A DNA stretch of 64,000 bases from Reticulascus tulasneorum (GCA_001557505.1 LSAX01000008.1:434001-498000); one strand, 5' to 3'. Counted from the first letter of the stretch, positions 1 to 11,377 are shown. Translations and numbers: made by a program. The notes: generated by a model from the letters alone, not told the origin.

Positions 1-747
1 CAATGACAAGTCGAGCATCCGCTTCGGCAGCCACCTGGAGCCGCACCCAACCAGGCATCTATCCTCGCCTTCTTCCTTCATAATCCCACAGCTTGCGAGT
101 TCTTGGATAACCCAGATACGAGACCAGTACGGACGGTCCAGGAGTGCCCACAATGCAGCCCAGTTCATTGTTTCCGTGTCGATGCCGCCTTTCAGTAAAC
201 CCTGAGGGGTAAACAACGAGTTGTAATCCGATTGCCATACACCTTGAGATATACCTTCTGAGCTGGAGTCGCTGTCTGAAGCATCCCCAGATAGAATTTT
301 GGCCTTATCAGACGCCATGGCTATGTCGCGTACATGATCCAGAGCTATATCGCTATCGTCGCTCGCGTCACCCAGCCAGGCAAGAACAGTGGTTGCAGAG
401 AGATATATCTGGCGCATCCTCTGCACTTGTTCGGCTCTCTCTTGCAAGTCATCTTGGTTGATACACAATGCGTCAATCCAGAGGATGCGCTTCTCGGTCT
501 CGTGCCTGAGGCGGCGCAAGGCAACTTGAAGATTGACGGTGACGCCCCACGGATGGCCGCCAAGTGTTATCGACCGGCGGTCAGTCATATCGCCCCAGGT
601 ATAGGATAGAGCCTCATAGTGAGGCTTATCATCCAAGGACACATGATGCAAACTACACTCAATATCTGCTTCCTCAAGCGCAGGCGACAAGACCAGCAGT
701 CGGATCTCGGACGAGACTGGCGAGAGAGGCGTGTAGCAATACTTCAT
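1..747 (-). CDS. HET-domain protein, 5' part only (runs off left edge)
   Basis: Reading the minus strand from an ATG at 745-747 gives 249 open codons to the window edge without an intron or stop. The order of motifs is that of the HET (heterokaryon incompatibility, PF06985) domain: 'HYEALSYTWGD' near residue 46, 'LWIDALCINQDD' near residue 94, 'MRQIYLSATTVLAWLGD' near residue 117, and 'RPYWSRIWVIQELA' near residue 215. HET proteins mediate non-self recognition and cell death after fusion of unlike hyphae. The C-terminal part, which varies between family members, lies outside the window. The gene is divergent from the channel gene that starts at 1687. Identification of the domain is firm; allelic role and specificity are unknown. 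Confidence 0.92.
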   Translation of the reverse strand, partial: MKYCYTPLSPVSSEIRLLVLSPALEEADIECSLHHVSLDDKPHYEALSYTWGDMTDRRSITLGGHPWGVTVNLQVALRRLRHETEKRILWIDALCINQDDLQERAEQVQRMRQIYLSATTVLAWLGDASDDSDIALDHVRDIAMASDKAKILSGDASDSDSSSEGISQGVWQSDYNSLFTPQGLLKGGIDTETMNWAALWALLDRPYWSRIWVIQELASCGIMKEEGEDRCLVGCGSRWLPKRMLDLSL

Positions 748-1686
748 TCTGTGAGAAATATGGGGGCGGGGGGCTGGTTCGGGTATGTAAAAGGCGGGCG
801 CAACTTAACACAGGGCAAAAGACGTTCTAGCTTTGGTTCGTGGTGGCCAAGCATTGAGCGTTTTGGTAGTCAGGCTGTGAGAGATGTTGCGATATTTCCA
901 TGCAATGCGGCAGCCTCGCTCTCTTGAGTGAGGCTGAGGATGGAAGCTGCTGTATTCCGCATCCTGTCTGCAACAGCCCCAGCGGCTTGGCTGCTCCTTG
1001 TTGAACCCTGCAGTGTTTCCCGTGTGCCCATCTTGCCCCGCGTTCCTGGGCCTTCTACGTGCACTGGCAGAGCCCTGCTATGTTCTAACGTATTCAGGTT
1101 AGGCAACAAATGGAGATTCTGTAGCAAAAGTTGACCTCTGTGACAGAAGGGAAATCCCCTAATGTCACCCAGAGATAGTTCTGCATATGTAATTCCCTCC
1201 TTCCTTACGAAAAGGTCCCACGTCCTACAAGATGTCCCAATTCCACCATGGCTCCTGAGACTCTCGCTAACTCAGCTGACTTCTCAACCGTATAGTACTC
1301 GCCTGTAGAGGGTTTCTAGTCCTCCAATCCAACTAGACTGCTACAGCAGCTGCTGACCACGCCGCACATATCTGGACTCACGTATGATGTTAAGTATGAT
1401 ATGTAGGAGTGATAATTGATTGATGCGTAATCCTGCCTGATGAATGTTGACGCCGTTCTGGTTTGGTGCACGGACCATATACGTCATGGATGCTGCACAG
1501 GGTTTAGCACAGGGAAATTCAACAGACACAGGCAGATGCAGACAAGGGAAACGCAGCCCGCCTTTCCCATTTCAAAAAGGGCTACCAAGATCCTAAATAG
1601 CTTTCATAACGTCTGTTCTGGGAGATACAGACTGAGAAGATTCCTTGGATCTGTCGCATTGTCTCCAAAACATGGCCGTGGGAGCC
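748..1686. other. divergent intergenic region
   Basis: The region between two divergently transcribed genes, so it should hold both promoters. Short open frames here lack domain content. It contains the first copy of a dispersed repeat (about 1130-1200). Nothing else is recognised. Confidence 0.6.
1130..1200 (+). repeat. dispersed degenerate repeat, copy 1
   Basis: The segment begins with TTGACCTCTGTGACAGAAGG, passes through a TAATGTCACC block and ends in a CTGCATATGTAAT-like tail. The same ordered blocks recur near 5909 and 8620 on the same strand. Copy 1 matches copies 2 and 3 only in this right-hand part. It may be a remnant of a short mobile element or a shared promoter element. Confidence 0.55.
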
Positions 1687-4680
1687 ATGACCGAGGACAT
1701 GCTCATTGCTGGCGACATGTTTATAAACGCAGATCATGAGGTGTGATTGCAACCTCGCGAATTACCCCCTTTCCCCTGCAACTATCTAACAACTTTTCCA
1801 GCCCAAGGGGTCCGCCTCCCTCACTGCGGTCCTGTCTGCCTTCGTTCCCACATGGGTGAGTTTTGCCCATCCAACCAGTGCGCACTCACGGGCTAACGAC
1901 AGTTGACAAAGCTGGCCGGGTTCGTCTTCGTGGTCATCTTTGTACTGATCCGGTCTCGATTTCCCAACATCTATGCCCCCCGAACATTCATGGGTACCAT
2001 CCCAGAAAAGTAAGTACCGCCGTGGACTAGATGTCGTCAAGTCTCCTACTAATGCGAGATGTCTCATGAAAGACACCACACTCCTTCAAAAAGTGGCTAC
2101 TTTGGGTGGGCGCGAACGATGCACAGTGTTCCTGACAAGTTCCTTCTTTACCACCAGTCACTGGACTCATACTTGTACCTTCGCTTTCTTCGCACCATCA
2201 TCTTCATCTGCCTGGTGGGCAGCTTTCTTACCTGGCCGACGTTGATGCCCATCAACGCCGCCGGTGGCGGGTCCTCGACGTCGTTGGACAAGATTGGTAT
2301 CGGAAATGTCGAAAACCGAAGCCTTCTCTACGCACATGCGGTCTTAGCTTGGGTGTTCTTCGTTTTTATTATGTTCACCATCGCCCGGGAACGCCTCTGG
2401 CTCATAGGCTTGCGTCAAGCCTGGGCATTGTCGAAGAACAACACTTCAAGATTGTCTTCCAGAATCGTGTTGTTTCTGTCCGCGCCCAGGGATGCCATTG
2501 AGGAGAGCAACATGAACCGGTTTTTTGGCGACGGCGCCGTGCGAATCTGGCCCGCGACCCAAACTGCTTCACTGGATGCCTTGGTGTCGGATCGAGACAA
2601 GAAATTGGAGCAGCTCGAGGTTGCAGAGACATCTCTTATTCAACGTGCCTGGCGAGAGGCGAGGAAAGAAGCCAAAGGCGGTGGGTCTCAGTCATACAGA
2701 GAACCAAGTTGGGATGATATCCCGCAAGCGGTCAAGGAGGCAATCAGGCCGAAGCACCGTCTGACTTACTCGCCAGCGAGCGACAAGGTCGATACCATCC
2801 AATGGCTTCGCAAGCAGATTAAGGAGATAGAGTCAGCGATAGAAGAGGCCAGAGAGCAACGAGACGTGACAGAGTCTCACGGCGCAAGGGCGGTATTCGT
2901 TGAGTTCAAGACTATTGCCGATGCTCAACATACGTCGCAGCACGTTGCCTCTGCTGAGATATTAGCGCTGAATCCCCGATATCTTGGCGTTGCACCGAAG
3001 GAGGTGATATGGCCGAATCTATGCATTTCACCCGAGAGGCGGATATCTCAGGAGGGGATCGCTCTGGTTCTTGCTGCGGCACTAATTGTCTTCTGGTCGA
3101 TTCCAAGCAGTTTTGTCGGTCTCGTCTCCAACGTCAGCTACCTCGCTGAGAATGTGGAGTGGCTTGCTTGGCTCGAAAATCTTCCGGACCCCTTCATTGG
3201 GCTGGTTTCCGGCCTGGTCCCTCCGTTGCTCACCAGCATGTTGAGCAAGTACGTGCCAAACATTTTCAGATGCAAGTACTCCTTCATGCATCAAATGATG
3301 GCGAAGACCTTTCACTTATACTTTTTACTTTAGACATATTCAAGAGCTTCGGGGCCGCGACAACAACTGCCAACGAGCTGAAAGTTCAGAAGTGGTTCTA
3401 CATATTCCAGGTCACCCAGGTATTTCTTGTAACAGCTGTGTTTTCCGGCGCGGCCACTGTTTTCTCAGAGCTGGTTGAAGGAGCCAAAGACCCTGCTTCC
3501 ATTCCAGGGTTGCTAGCGAGGCAGCTCCCAAAGTCTTCGAACTACTACATCACGTACTTCATCATCCAAGGCATCACCGCATCTTCGGACAATCTGCTGA
3601 ATTGGTCGACCTTGCTCCAGTACTTTGCTTTCGGCTGGCTATTTGATAAGACCCCACGTCAAAAGTTCCAGCGGTACACGAACATGAAGCGAATCGCATG
3701 GGGGAAGGTGTTCCCAAAGGTAGATACTTGAAATACCTTGTTGTCCGTGGCAAGAAACAAATCGGCTAACAAGCTTGTTTTCCTTTTAGTTTGCGAATTT
3801 CGCAATTATTGGTTTGTTTCCCACGAAACTTCGGTAGTCCGCCAGGGATAACTTCATAGCTGATTAGGACATAGCAATCGCATACTCATGCATCGCCCCT
3901 TTGGTGCTGGGCTTTGCCACCGTTGGTCTTGCCCTGTACTATTACTCATATCGATATAACCTGCTTTTCGTTATACAGCCGGCAATCGATACTCGCGGCC
4001 AGGCTTACACCTTGGCGCTGCAGCATCTCTTAACCGGAGTCTACATTGCCGAGCTTGCCCTACTTGGGCTCTTCGGGCTTTACCACGCTACTGGGCCGTC
4101 AATCATGTTGCTCATTTTGTTCTTTGTTACGATACTGTATAATGCTCTCATGAATAGATACTTCGCGCCATTGGAAAAGTACCTCCCCGCGGATCTAGCC
4201 AACGAGCACGGCGCGGGGGATGAGTCAACGCCTCTTCTTGCTTCAGCGGAGGAGGGCCGCGCTGATGGCCAACAGCGGTCGCACATCCAACACTTAGGCG
4301 AGCGAGCAAACATTCCCCAACGAGTTATCGACCCGGTTATGCGATTCTTTGAACCGCGTATCTTCGCTTCGTATCGGGCCATGGAAGCCTGGCTGCGCGA
4401 GGATGAGGCCGACTTCCAGATCTACGAGGAGGACACACCGGCGTATAGCGAAGACCAGTTAAAGAAAGCGTATGTGAACCCTCTGCTGGCATCTTCGACC
4501 CCTGTCCTCTGGCTGCCGAGAGATGGCGTTGGCGCAAGCAAGAACGAGCTCCGCGAGAATGACAAATCTGGTCTAGAGGCAAGCGACGAGGCGGCGTGGT
4601 TGGATGATAAGGGCCGAGTACGCTGGGATGAGCAGGATTTCGAGGCCGTTCCATTGTGGAAACGAGGGGTGCAATATTAG
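1687..4680 (+). CDS. CSC1/OSCA-type calcium-permeable channel family protein (RSN1/DUF221)
   Basis: Seven exons were assembled by phase: 1687-1740, 1802-1855, 1903-2009, 2073-3271, 3334-3719, 3790-3811 and 3875-4680, giving 875 residues. The N-terminus has the family hallmark of a membrane helix followed by 'IYAPRTFMGTIPEK'. A cytosolic PHM7-like region follows ('LLYHQSLDSYLYLRFLR', then a charged stretch). The 7TM part includes 'VQKWFYIFQVTQVFLVT', 'SCIAPLVLGFATVGLALYYY' and 'QHLLTGVYIAELALLGLF'. Members are mechanically or osmotically gated cation channels of the plasma membrane or endomembranes. The intron at 3272-3333 appears to use a GC donor, because no GT donor gives the right phase. 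The 18-codon first exon is inferred, so the start is less certain than the rest. Confidence 0.9.
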
Positions 4681-4923
4681 TATTGCAGCGGACCTATATT
4701 TCATAGTCGTCAACAAAAGTCGGACAGATCGAAATGCACATCAATGAAATGCACATTAATGTGCCATCAAAACATTTATAAGAGACACGAAATATCTAGG
4801 TTAATATTATGGTACAATCCACGCGAATTTTGTCTATAACAATAATGCCCGTTTACTAGTTTCAGATTGTGCCCGCCTGGCAAGTTGAGCCCTCAGTCGG
4901 GGCGTGGAAGTCCAAGAACTCGT

Positions 4924-5730
4924 CTACAGCTTGGCCCAAACCAGCCAGACCGCGATCCCAACAACCGCAGCAGCCGAAAGATATCCTCCGAGGACTCTGG
5001 CAGCCATAAGTGAATACTTGATCAATCTCCGCCACACGATTCTCTTAAGCTCATCTGCCTCGTTGACCCAGGGGAACTCCTCATCTGGCACCTCTTTCCC
5101 AAGAAACTGGCACAGCGGATCCCATCCGTCCCCCAACCGATACTCCAAAATGCGATCAGCTGGCACCGTCTCCCGGATACGACGGTAGTGCTCATCGTAC
5201 CTCCTCCTCGCATTTTTCTTCACCTCGGCCACGTCATTCGCCTCGAAGAATCCAAGCATGATCTTTCGCATCGTGATCCCAGACCGACTGCCAGTGAGAG
5301 GCTCAATCCAGTTCGTGAACAGGAGGGCACCAGGACTCCAGAGCGAGTACAGCACAACATCCTCGACACTATGCCACCATTTATCAAAATCGCGGTCCAC
5401 TAGCACTACCTTGGCGTCTGGGTACGCGGCAATCAGCTGCGGTGCGAAGAAGGAACCTAGGTCCGTGATAGCTTCGCTAGTGCCGAACAGCTGGTCCCAA
5501 TCGTCTCGCGCCCAGGGCCGAGGAGTGATGCTGGGAGAATTGGATGCGACATGAGGGAAAGTGGCCTCGGCAGCTTTTTCGAGAATAGCCCAGTCGCGCA
5601 AGCGATCCATCATCTTGAGACCATGGTACACGTTGTGGTATCCTAAAATCTCATATGCGCGGGCCATAGACGCCGTGCCCGTTCGAATAAGTGCGAGGTG
5701 CAGAATTTGTGGCTCTTGCTTGTCCGTCAT
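4924..5730 (-). CDS. sulfotransferase-like P-loop protein with C-terminal membrane anchor
   Basis: A single-exon frame of 268 residues, using the ATG at 5728-5730; the open frame extends upstream to 5946 but that part looks non-coding. 'LALIRTGTASMARAYEILGY' near residues 12-31 is the 5'-phosphosulfate-binding loop of the fungal Sulfotransferase_4 type (PF17784), and 'VVLVDRDFDKWWHSVEDVV' is the second conserved strand and helix. Residues of about 240-268 form one hydrophobic helix ending 'WLVWAKL'. The family is thought to use PAPS, but many fungal members have no known substrate. It converges on the channel gene with about 240 bp between stops. No biosynthetic partner is adjacent, so a role in metabolite tailoring cannot be claimed. 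Confidence 0.85.
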   Translation of the reverse strand: MTDKQEPQILHLALIRTGTASMARAYEILGYHNVYHGLKMMDRLRDWAILEKAAEATFPHVASNSPSITPRPWARDDWDQLFGTSEAITDLGSFFAPQLIAAYPDAKVVLVDRDFDKWWHSVEDVVLYSLWSPGALLFTNWIEPLTGSRSGITMRKIMLGFFEANDVAEVKKNARRRYDEHYRRIRETVPADRILEYRLGDGWDPLCQFLGKEVPDEEFPWVNEADELKRIVWRRLIKYSLMAARVLGGYLSAAAVVGIAVWLVWAKL

Positions 5731-6335
5731 GTTGGCGATTATATTGGTCACACGATGTTGGTATGGTTGAGAGTTTTCTGTTGCCTCTTCTTCCGAAGGA
5801 TTTGTACACTTCGACGAAGGATTGCACCTAGACTGGGATGTTGTAAGGCGCAGGCGTAGTAGAGCGGAAGTCCCTAAAGTGGCTGGGGATGTCAACTGTG
5901 GAAGAAATTGACCTCTGTAACGCAAGGGCAAATCCTTTAATGTCACCTACGAATATTTTGCTTACATAACACACGCACCCATGGGCTTGGAGGACGGAAC
6001 CGAAAAGTAGGCGAGCTCTGTTGCAGTATATCTCTGTGTCATGTCTCAAGGGTCTCCGTCGGAGAATATCATTTTTCACCTCCTCCTTGACGTGTACTAG
6101 GATTGAGCGTACGAATTACAGGCTTAGTTACCGTGTCGATATTTGGCCTTCCGAGAACGGCAGCCCAGCCACTATTCTCAGAACCCCATGCACATGAGCT
6201 CATTATAAGTTACTCGCACAAAACACTATGCTTACACGCTATATGTTGCCATACACAAATTATTTATCTCAATGCGTGTCGGAATGTGAAGTGCTATCCT
6301 TATGTCATATCTCTAGCGCATAACTACTAGAGCCG
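5731..6335. other. intergenic region
   Basis: Lies between the start of the sulfotransferase-like gene and the stop of the GH7 gene. It holds repeat copy 2 (about 5862-5975). No coding sequence is recognised in the rest. Confidence 0.55.
5862..5975 (+). repeat. dispersed degenerate repeat, copy 2
   Basis: It shares AAAGTG-CT-GGGAT, AACTGTGG and TGACCTCTG blocks in the same order with copy 3 near 8575-8690. It shares TTGACCTCTGT, the AAATCC-TTTAATGTCACC region and a CATA-rich tail with copy 1. It lies about 130 bp upstream of the sulfotransferase-like start. Confidence 0.6.
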
Positions 6336-8016
6336 CTATACCTTCACAGTTGTGCCCACAGGCCCGAACCTGATATTGGACCAAGCCACCTTACTATCTC
6401 GCAATGTTAGTACCGAGCATCTTGGATATGGACTTACGAGGATTGAGGCTTACGCGATGGGCCATCGGTTCTCCACTACCATTGGTTCATCGTCCTCCAG
6501 AACACACTCGCCTCTCTTCGCGCCAGGCATGCCTTCCTTCTCTGGGGGATACACAGAATCGATCCATGCATTCCAAGCCCAGTGCTGGAAAATTAAAGGT
6601 CCATGTCAGCATCTGTGATAGCTTCTTCCCTTCCTTGAAACTATCTATGGATTTGTGGACTTACATCAGTGTCAATAGACATTGCCAAAACCATTGGACG
6701 TCTCAGCGCTTCGAGGTGCTTAGAGTACCCTCCAACCTCGCTAAAGAAGCTTCTTTCATCGAATAAGCTAAACATGTTGTCACATAACCCAGGGGAAAGG
6801 CCGCTACGGTCAGACAGCCCCTCCCACGTTGGAGCGGGAATATCTATCTTCTCGCCATCTTGGATGAAGAACTGCGCCACGCCGGGCTCTTGGAAACGAG
6901 TCACAACCCTATGTCGGTTCGTAAGCAAGCATCATGACATAACTGAATAGCATACTGACGTGAAGTTCCTCGTGGTATCAACGGTTTTTCCTTTGCCATA
7001 AAAGTCCGTCGCGCCCATTCGGTAAGGGTTGAAACTGCAACCTGTGGGGTCACAGAAGGGTGGGCCACGTTCAGATCCTGAATAAGCGCTGCATTGCTCT
7101 CTGCCTTGACAGACATGATACCCATGGTTATAGTAACATGAACGTGAAGACAGCTCAAACGAGTAGGCGTTGGAATTCCTGACATGTCTGTATTAGAGAT
7201 CGGCATCGAATAGAATCACGCAAGCTCTTACCAGACACCAATCTCGGAGCAGCATGCTCCATAATTCCCTTCACCGGAAGTATAATCTGTTTCGGATGGT
7301 GTCCAGCCTTCCGTGTTCGCCTGGGAGTGTTAGTCAGTATGGAAGTTCAGCAGAGCTAAATGTCATCAATCTACTCGTCGGCCGATGACTATCGGTCTCT
7401 TATCATGACATACTTTGCCAGCCACGAACTTAAGACTCCGAGGACAGCTCGCATCGCAGTATCCAGTCCCATACTCAGCACCTGCCTTATTTGTAGGGTA
7501 ACGTGCAACTCCTCCATCTTCCTCCATAGCAACGAAGCGCAGTGCGGCATTGATACCGCATTCCACCGTGGAGAGGTCAACGTCGAATGCGAGCTCGTTA
7601 TCCATGAGAGTGAACATTTGGTATTTATTTTTCGACTCCATTAGGAACAGTCGTGAGCCGATGTTTGTTGCGAAATCCATGTAGGTCTTGAACTTAAGCG
7701 TGATACGATCCTCGACCGTTGTAACACCATAGGTTCGGGCGTAATCTGCGCCGTCGACGGCACAAGTAGTACATTCAATGTTCGAGCCACATCCTCTCTC
7801 ATTCCAAGTGTTGCCATCGTAGCAGTTCACCAAACCCGCCTCTTCATGAAGCCAACGCATGTTCGCGTCCATTGTGATTTCTCCATTGACTGTTTTGCAC
7901 CCGCCAGTCGCGGTGCACCATTTCCACCACAAGCTCGGGTGGACCTCTTTCTGGTAGTTGCCCACTTTCTGGGCTCTGGCAAGAGCCAGGAAAGAGATGG
8001 CAAAGAGAGCATGCAT
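6336..8016 (-). CDS. secreted GH7 (cellobiohydrolase-like) protein lacking catalytic residues
   Basis: Six exons join in phase: 7414-8016, 7232-7320, 6960-7178, 6665-6908, 6454-6584 and 6336-6393, giving 447 residues. A signal peptide ('MHALFAISFLALARA') leads into a clear GH7 fold: 'EVHPSLWWKWCTATGGCKTV', 'DGADYARTYGVTT', 'YPTNKAGAEYGTGYCDASCP', 'FCDPTGCSFNPYRMG' and C-terminal 'WSNIRFGPVGTT'. No CBM1 follows. In active GH7 enzymes the catalytic motif is E-x-D-x-x-E (EMDIWE). Here it reads 'CCSEIGVWNSN': Glu227 is kept, the Asp is Gly229, and the acid/base Glu is Asn232. The gene is otherwise intact with good splice sites, so it looks like a maintained pseudoenzyme rather than a wreck. Hydrolysis of cellulose is unlikely; binding or another role is possible. 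Confidence 0.9.
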
Positions 8017-8983
8017 GTTGTACAGGAGTGGTTTTCGAGCAGCCGAGGAAGAACAACATCGGTCGATCAGGAGACTTCGGCGAACTCTGCAAGTCCCAAC
8101 TTATATGGCAAGCTGACGCAATTATGTACCATCCTTAATGGAGTGGGGAACATATATTAAATCAACATCAAGGTATGACCGGAATCGATCTTGGTTGCGC
8201 CAAATGATGGCGGGGAAGCTGCAGCCGCTGCATGTAGTCCATCTAACCAGTTGTCGCAGCGGCAGAGTCAAAGCACGAAATGACTCTCTAGAATCATTCG
8301 CTTGCCTTGCCTGCGAATTGTCGAACTTTCGTGATTATCCGTCCTGACAGCGTCCTGGATACCACAAGTGGATCTCCTAGCTTTGAAATGGGGAGGATTC
8401 TGCCACATATTTAGCCACTGAGAATCCTACATTCTGAGCCGAACCATTCTCCAGGCAACCAGGTTACGTGCAGAGGATTTTGTCAAGATTTAGTGCCCAG
8501 CACTATGAGGAACGTTTCTCCAAATCCGGGGATATATCCTCCGCCCACTCGTTTATGCTCAAATATACGGGCTTCCAAAGTGTCTAGGGATTTCCCAGGC
8601 TCATAACTGTGGCATTAAATGACCTCTGAGACAAGAAGGAAGTCACCAAGATATTTCTGCTTAGATAATGCACCAGATTCATTCACAAGGTCACGTGTCG
8701 CTGGACTCACCAAACGTTAGTGGTGCACCAGGAGGACAATCGAACACATGCATGTCCTGTTTGCTAAGACTCAATCCCCGAGCAATTGGAGCTCATCGCT
8801 TGAACGGCGTGTGGCCCTTGACAGGATCTCCGACTGCTCCATAGTGACTGCCAAGAATCGGGATGCGCCGTGAGGCTCCACGTTGCTCAGCACCAAACGC
8901 AGGCCATGACTTAAATCCAAATCTCATCTCAGCATCCACCGGCTTTCCGTCGGATTTACTGGTATCGACTTTTATTCTGTGCA
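8017..8983. other. divergent intergenic region
   Basis: Separates the GH7 gene from the kinase remnant. It holds repeat copy 3. No gene is seen. Confidence 0.55.
8577..8690 (+). repeat. dispersed degenerate repeat, copy 3
   Basis: The AAAGTGTCTAGGGAT, AACTGTGGCATTAAATGACC and GTCACC blocks match copy 2 in order. The TTTCTGCTTAGATAATGC tail corresponds to TTTTGCTTACATAAC of copy 2. A short deletion relative to copies 1 and 2 lies before GTCACC. Confidence 0.6.
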
Positions 8984-10721
8984 ATGCCACTTCACCAGTA
9001 CAACGACGACGAAGACGACGATGATGATTCAGAGCCGTGGCCGCGCTTCCATCTCGAGTCCAGTATTGGTGACGACGAAGACCTAGAGAAATATGAGCCG
9101 GGAGGCTTTCACCCTGTCCATCTTGGCGACACTTATGATGGCGGAAGGTATAGAATCGTACATAAACTAGGTTATGGCGGCTTTTCCACGGTCTGCTTGC
9201 TAGGGATGAACTTTCACAAGGGTGGGTTGCCTTAAAAATCGTGGCTGCGAAGGATTCCGTCAATGTCAAGGCGAAAAGTCTTCTCAGCCCGAGAAGCTGT
9301 CTCCGATTCCAGCGGGGGAGCGCGGATCGCCCTCGAACAACGGCAATTCACCTTGGATGGACCAAATGGCTGCCATTTATGCCTAGTCCTACCCGTCCTA
9401 GGCCCATCAGCATCCCGGGTCTCCGAAAGTTTTGCATCCAGGATTAAACCGCGGCTCTCAAGAAGTGCCAGCTATCAAGCTACTGTAGCTCTGCTCAGCT
9501 TGCACTCGCAGGGTATCTGCCATGGTGGTAAGAAGCTTTATATTAGATCGGTGTTACCTTCGACGCGATCGCTCACTGACTCAACCAGACGTTACAGCTG
9601 CCAATATTCTGTTCAGTCTAGTGGGCTTTGATCGCCTGTCAGAGAAAGATATCTATCGTCTCTTTGGGACACCTGAGACCTCATCCCTTGAGACAGAGTC
9701 TTGGGAGTCACCTGGCCTGATGGCTCCACGGTATATTGTCCGCATTATGGACTTTCTTTCGTCGGAAGAGAACATCATTAGCCAGGATATCAAGTTACTC
9801 GACTTTGACCAGTCATTTCCCACGTCATTACCCCCATTATGAGGTAGTCGGGAGGGCAGGCTCTAGCAGGAGCTCCTACAGCGTTCACTGGGTCGGGGCC
9901 GGCGTCTATAGCCTCAATATAACTTCTATTCTTCTGCTCACGCTGTTCGATGCCTCCTCTAAGTTTTCCCACAGCCTCAAGGCTGCCGTACAGCAGTCCT
10001 ATAAGGCGCCACCGCAGGTGTGGCCAGCTGTTATCACCTGTACCACGAGCAGGTGTCTTACACCCATCGACCTTGCTAGGGACTCCTGTCGAGTATCTTG
10101 CTCCAGAGGTTGCAGTGGGCTTGAAAGGCAGTCCGGCAAGTGACGTATGGGCTCTAGGCTGCTGTATCTTTCGACTCAGGGCGGGCGAAACCCCGTTCGC
10201 AAATTTTGAGGTGACCTCTCCCATAGATCTTCTCCGGCGCATAATTCAAACCTTGGGTGACATGCCCCACCCGTGGCAAGACACACTGTTCGACTCTTAT
10301 GGGCAACCGACGAAAGATTCTGCCAAGGGCATATTGATTGAGAAATGGGAGGGCGAAAGGACGCTGAAAGACATGGTGTCTGGTATCTGTGATCAACCGG
10401 AGATGAACATGATTGCCACTGGCAGAAATCGGCCCCAACGCAAATCTGGAGCGAGGGTGGAAACAACCCATACCCTACATCCTTCTCCGAAATGGTTTGG
10501 AGACCCACAGCTACGAAGATTGACAACGTGTATCTATACGGCTACGATGACGAATCAGAGGAATTACTGGAGCTGATGCCGAAGATACCGGCCAGTGAGG
10601 CCGCTTTACTGCATGACCTCTTGTCAAGGATCCTTATCTATGACCCAGAGAAGAGAATAAGCGCGGCAAGATGCTAAGTCATCCTTGGTTTCATATGGAT
10701 GACCAACCGTCGCAAATCTAG
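8984..10721 (+). pseudogene. SRPK-like serine/threonine kinase, decayed
   Basis: Kinase segments follow each other in the right order but in changing frames: glycine loop 'KLGYGGFSTV', ATP lysine 'WVALKIVAAK', 'GPNGCHLCLVLPVLGPSAS', 'LHSQGICHG' joined by an intron (9528-9588) to 'DVTAANILF' (catalytic loop, HGD for HRD), 'QDIKLLDFDQSFP' (DFG-like), 'GTPVEYLAPEVAVG', 'ASDVWALGCCIF' and a final 'HPWFHMDDQPSQI'. One base seems lost near 9195, one gained near 9287, and further shifts lie near 10470 and 10670. About 230 unexplained bases separate the DFG-like motif from 'LGTPVEY', more than a normal intron. This is the lineage-expanded SRPK-like family common in filamentous fungi. The copy cannot encode an active kinase as read. 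Confidence 0.85.
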
Positions 10722-11377
10722 AGTGTTCACACGTAGTGCGCACTCGTGGCTGAATCATTGTTTACCAGTTTTGTCATATACACGTTATGATTGTTTACCG
10801 GTTCTGTAGTGTATACGTTTCACCACACGCGTCCCGGCTGCTCAGCCTCAGGTTGTAGGATTCGCATCTGTCCCGAGGCCATTTATTTCGAGCCATCGTA
10901 ATTAACGTTCCTCCCAGCGGCAGTTGCCGGATCTTGCAGGAGCAGTGAGATAAAGGTTGTATTAGCCAATTAAACTTGCACTGAGGGATCTTTTACCAAG
11001 ACGACTTCATGCTGCCAGAAATTCCATTGGCGGATCACCGCGCGGACCGCCCGACCCTTCGCGGATCTGGGCTGCAGATTTCGGGTTCCTGGGTGGTCAT
11101 CTCACCTTTCTCGGGTATTATCCGAGAAGTGCGAATAACATGCTCTTTTTCGGGTGTTTCCCCTGTAAGAAGTACGATGAACATGCTCAGCCATGGTTAG
11201 ATGCTGTTCTGTCTTAAACATTAAATACTGCCCCTGATCTGATCTCGAAATCTGTGTCTGAAATATGTTGCAATTCATCACATCGTCTGGATACTTTCAT
11301 ACAGCTTCTTCCCTCGGCGATTGCTACTCCAGCAGCTTCAGTCGATCAGATAATTACAGATATCCGTCGCTATCACC
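10722..11377. other. intergenic region upstream of the RTA1-like gene
   Basis: No coding frame of merit. It should carry the promoter of the gene starting at 11378. Confidence 0.5.
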
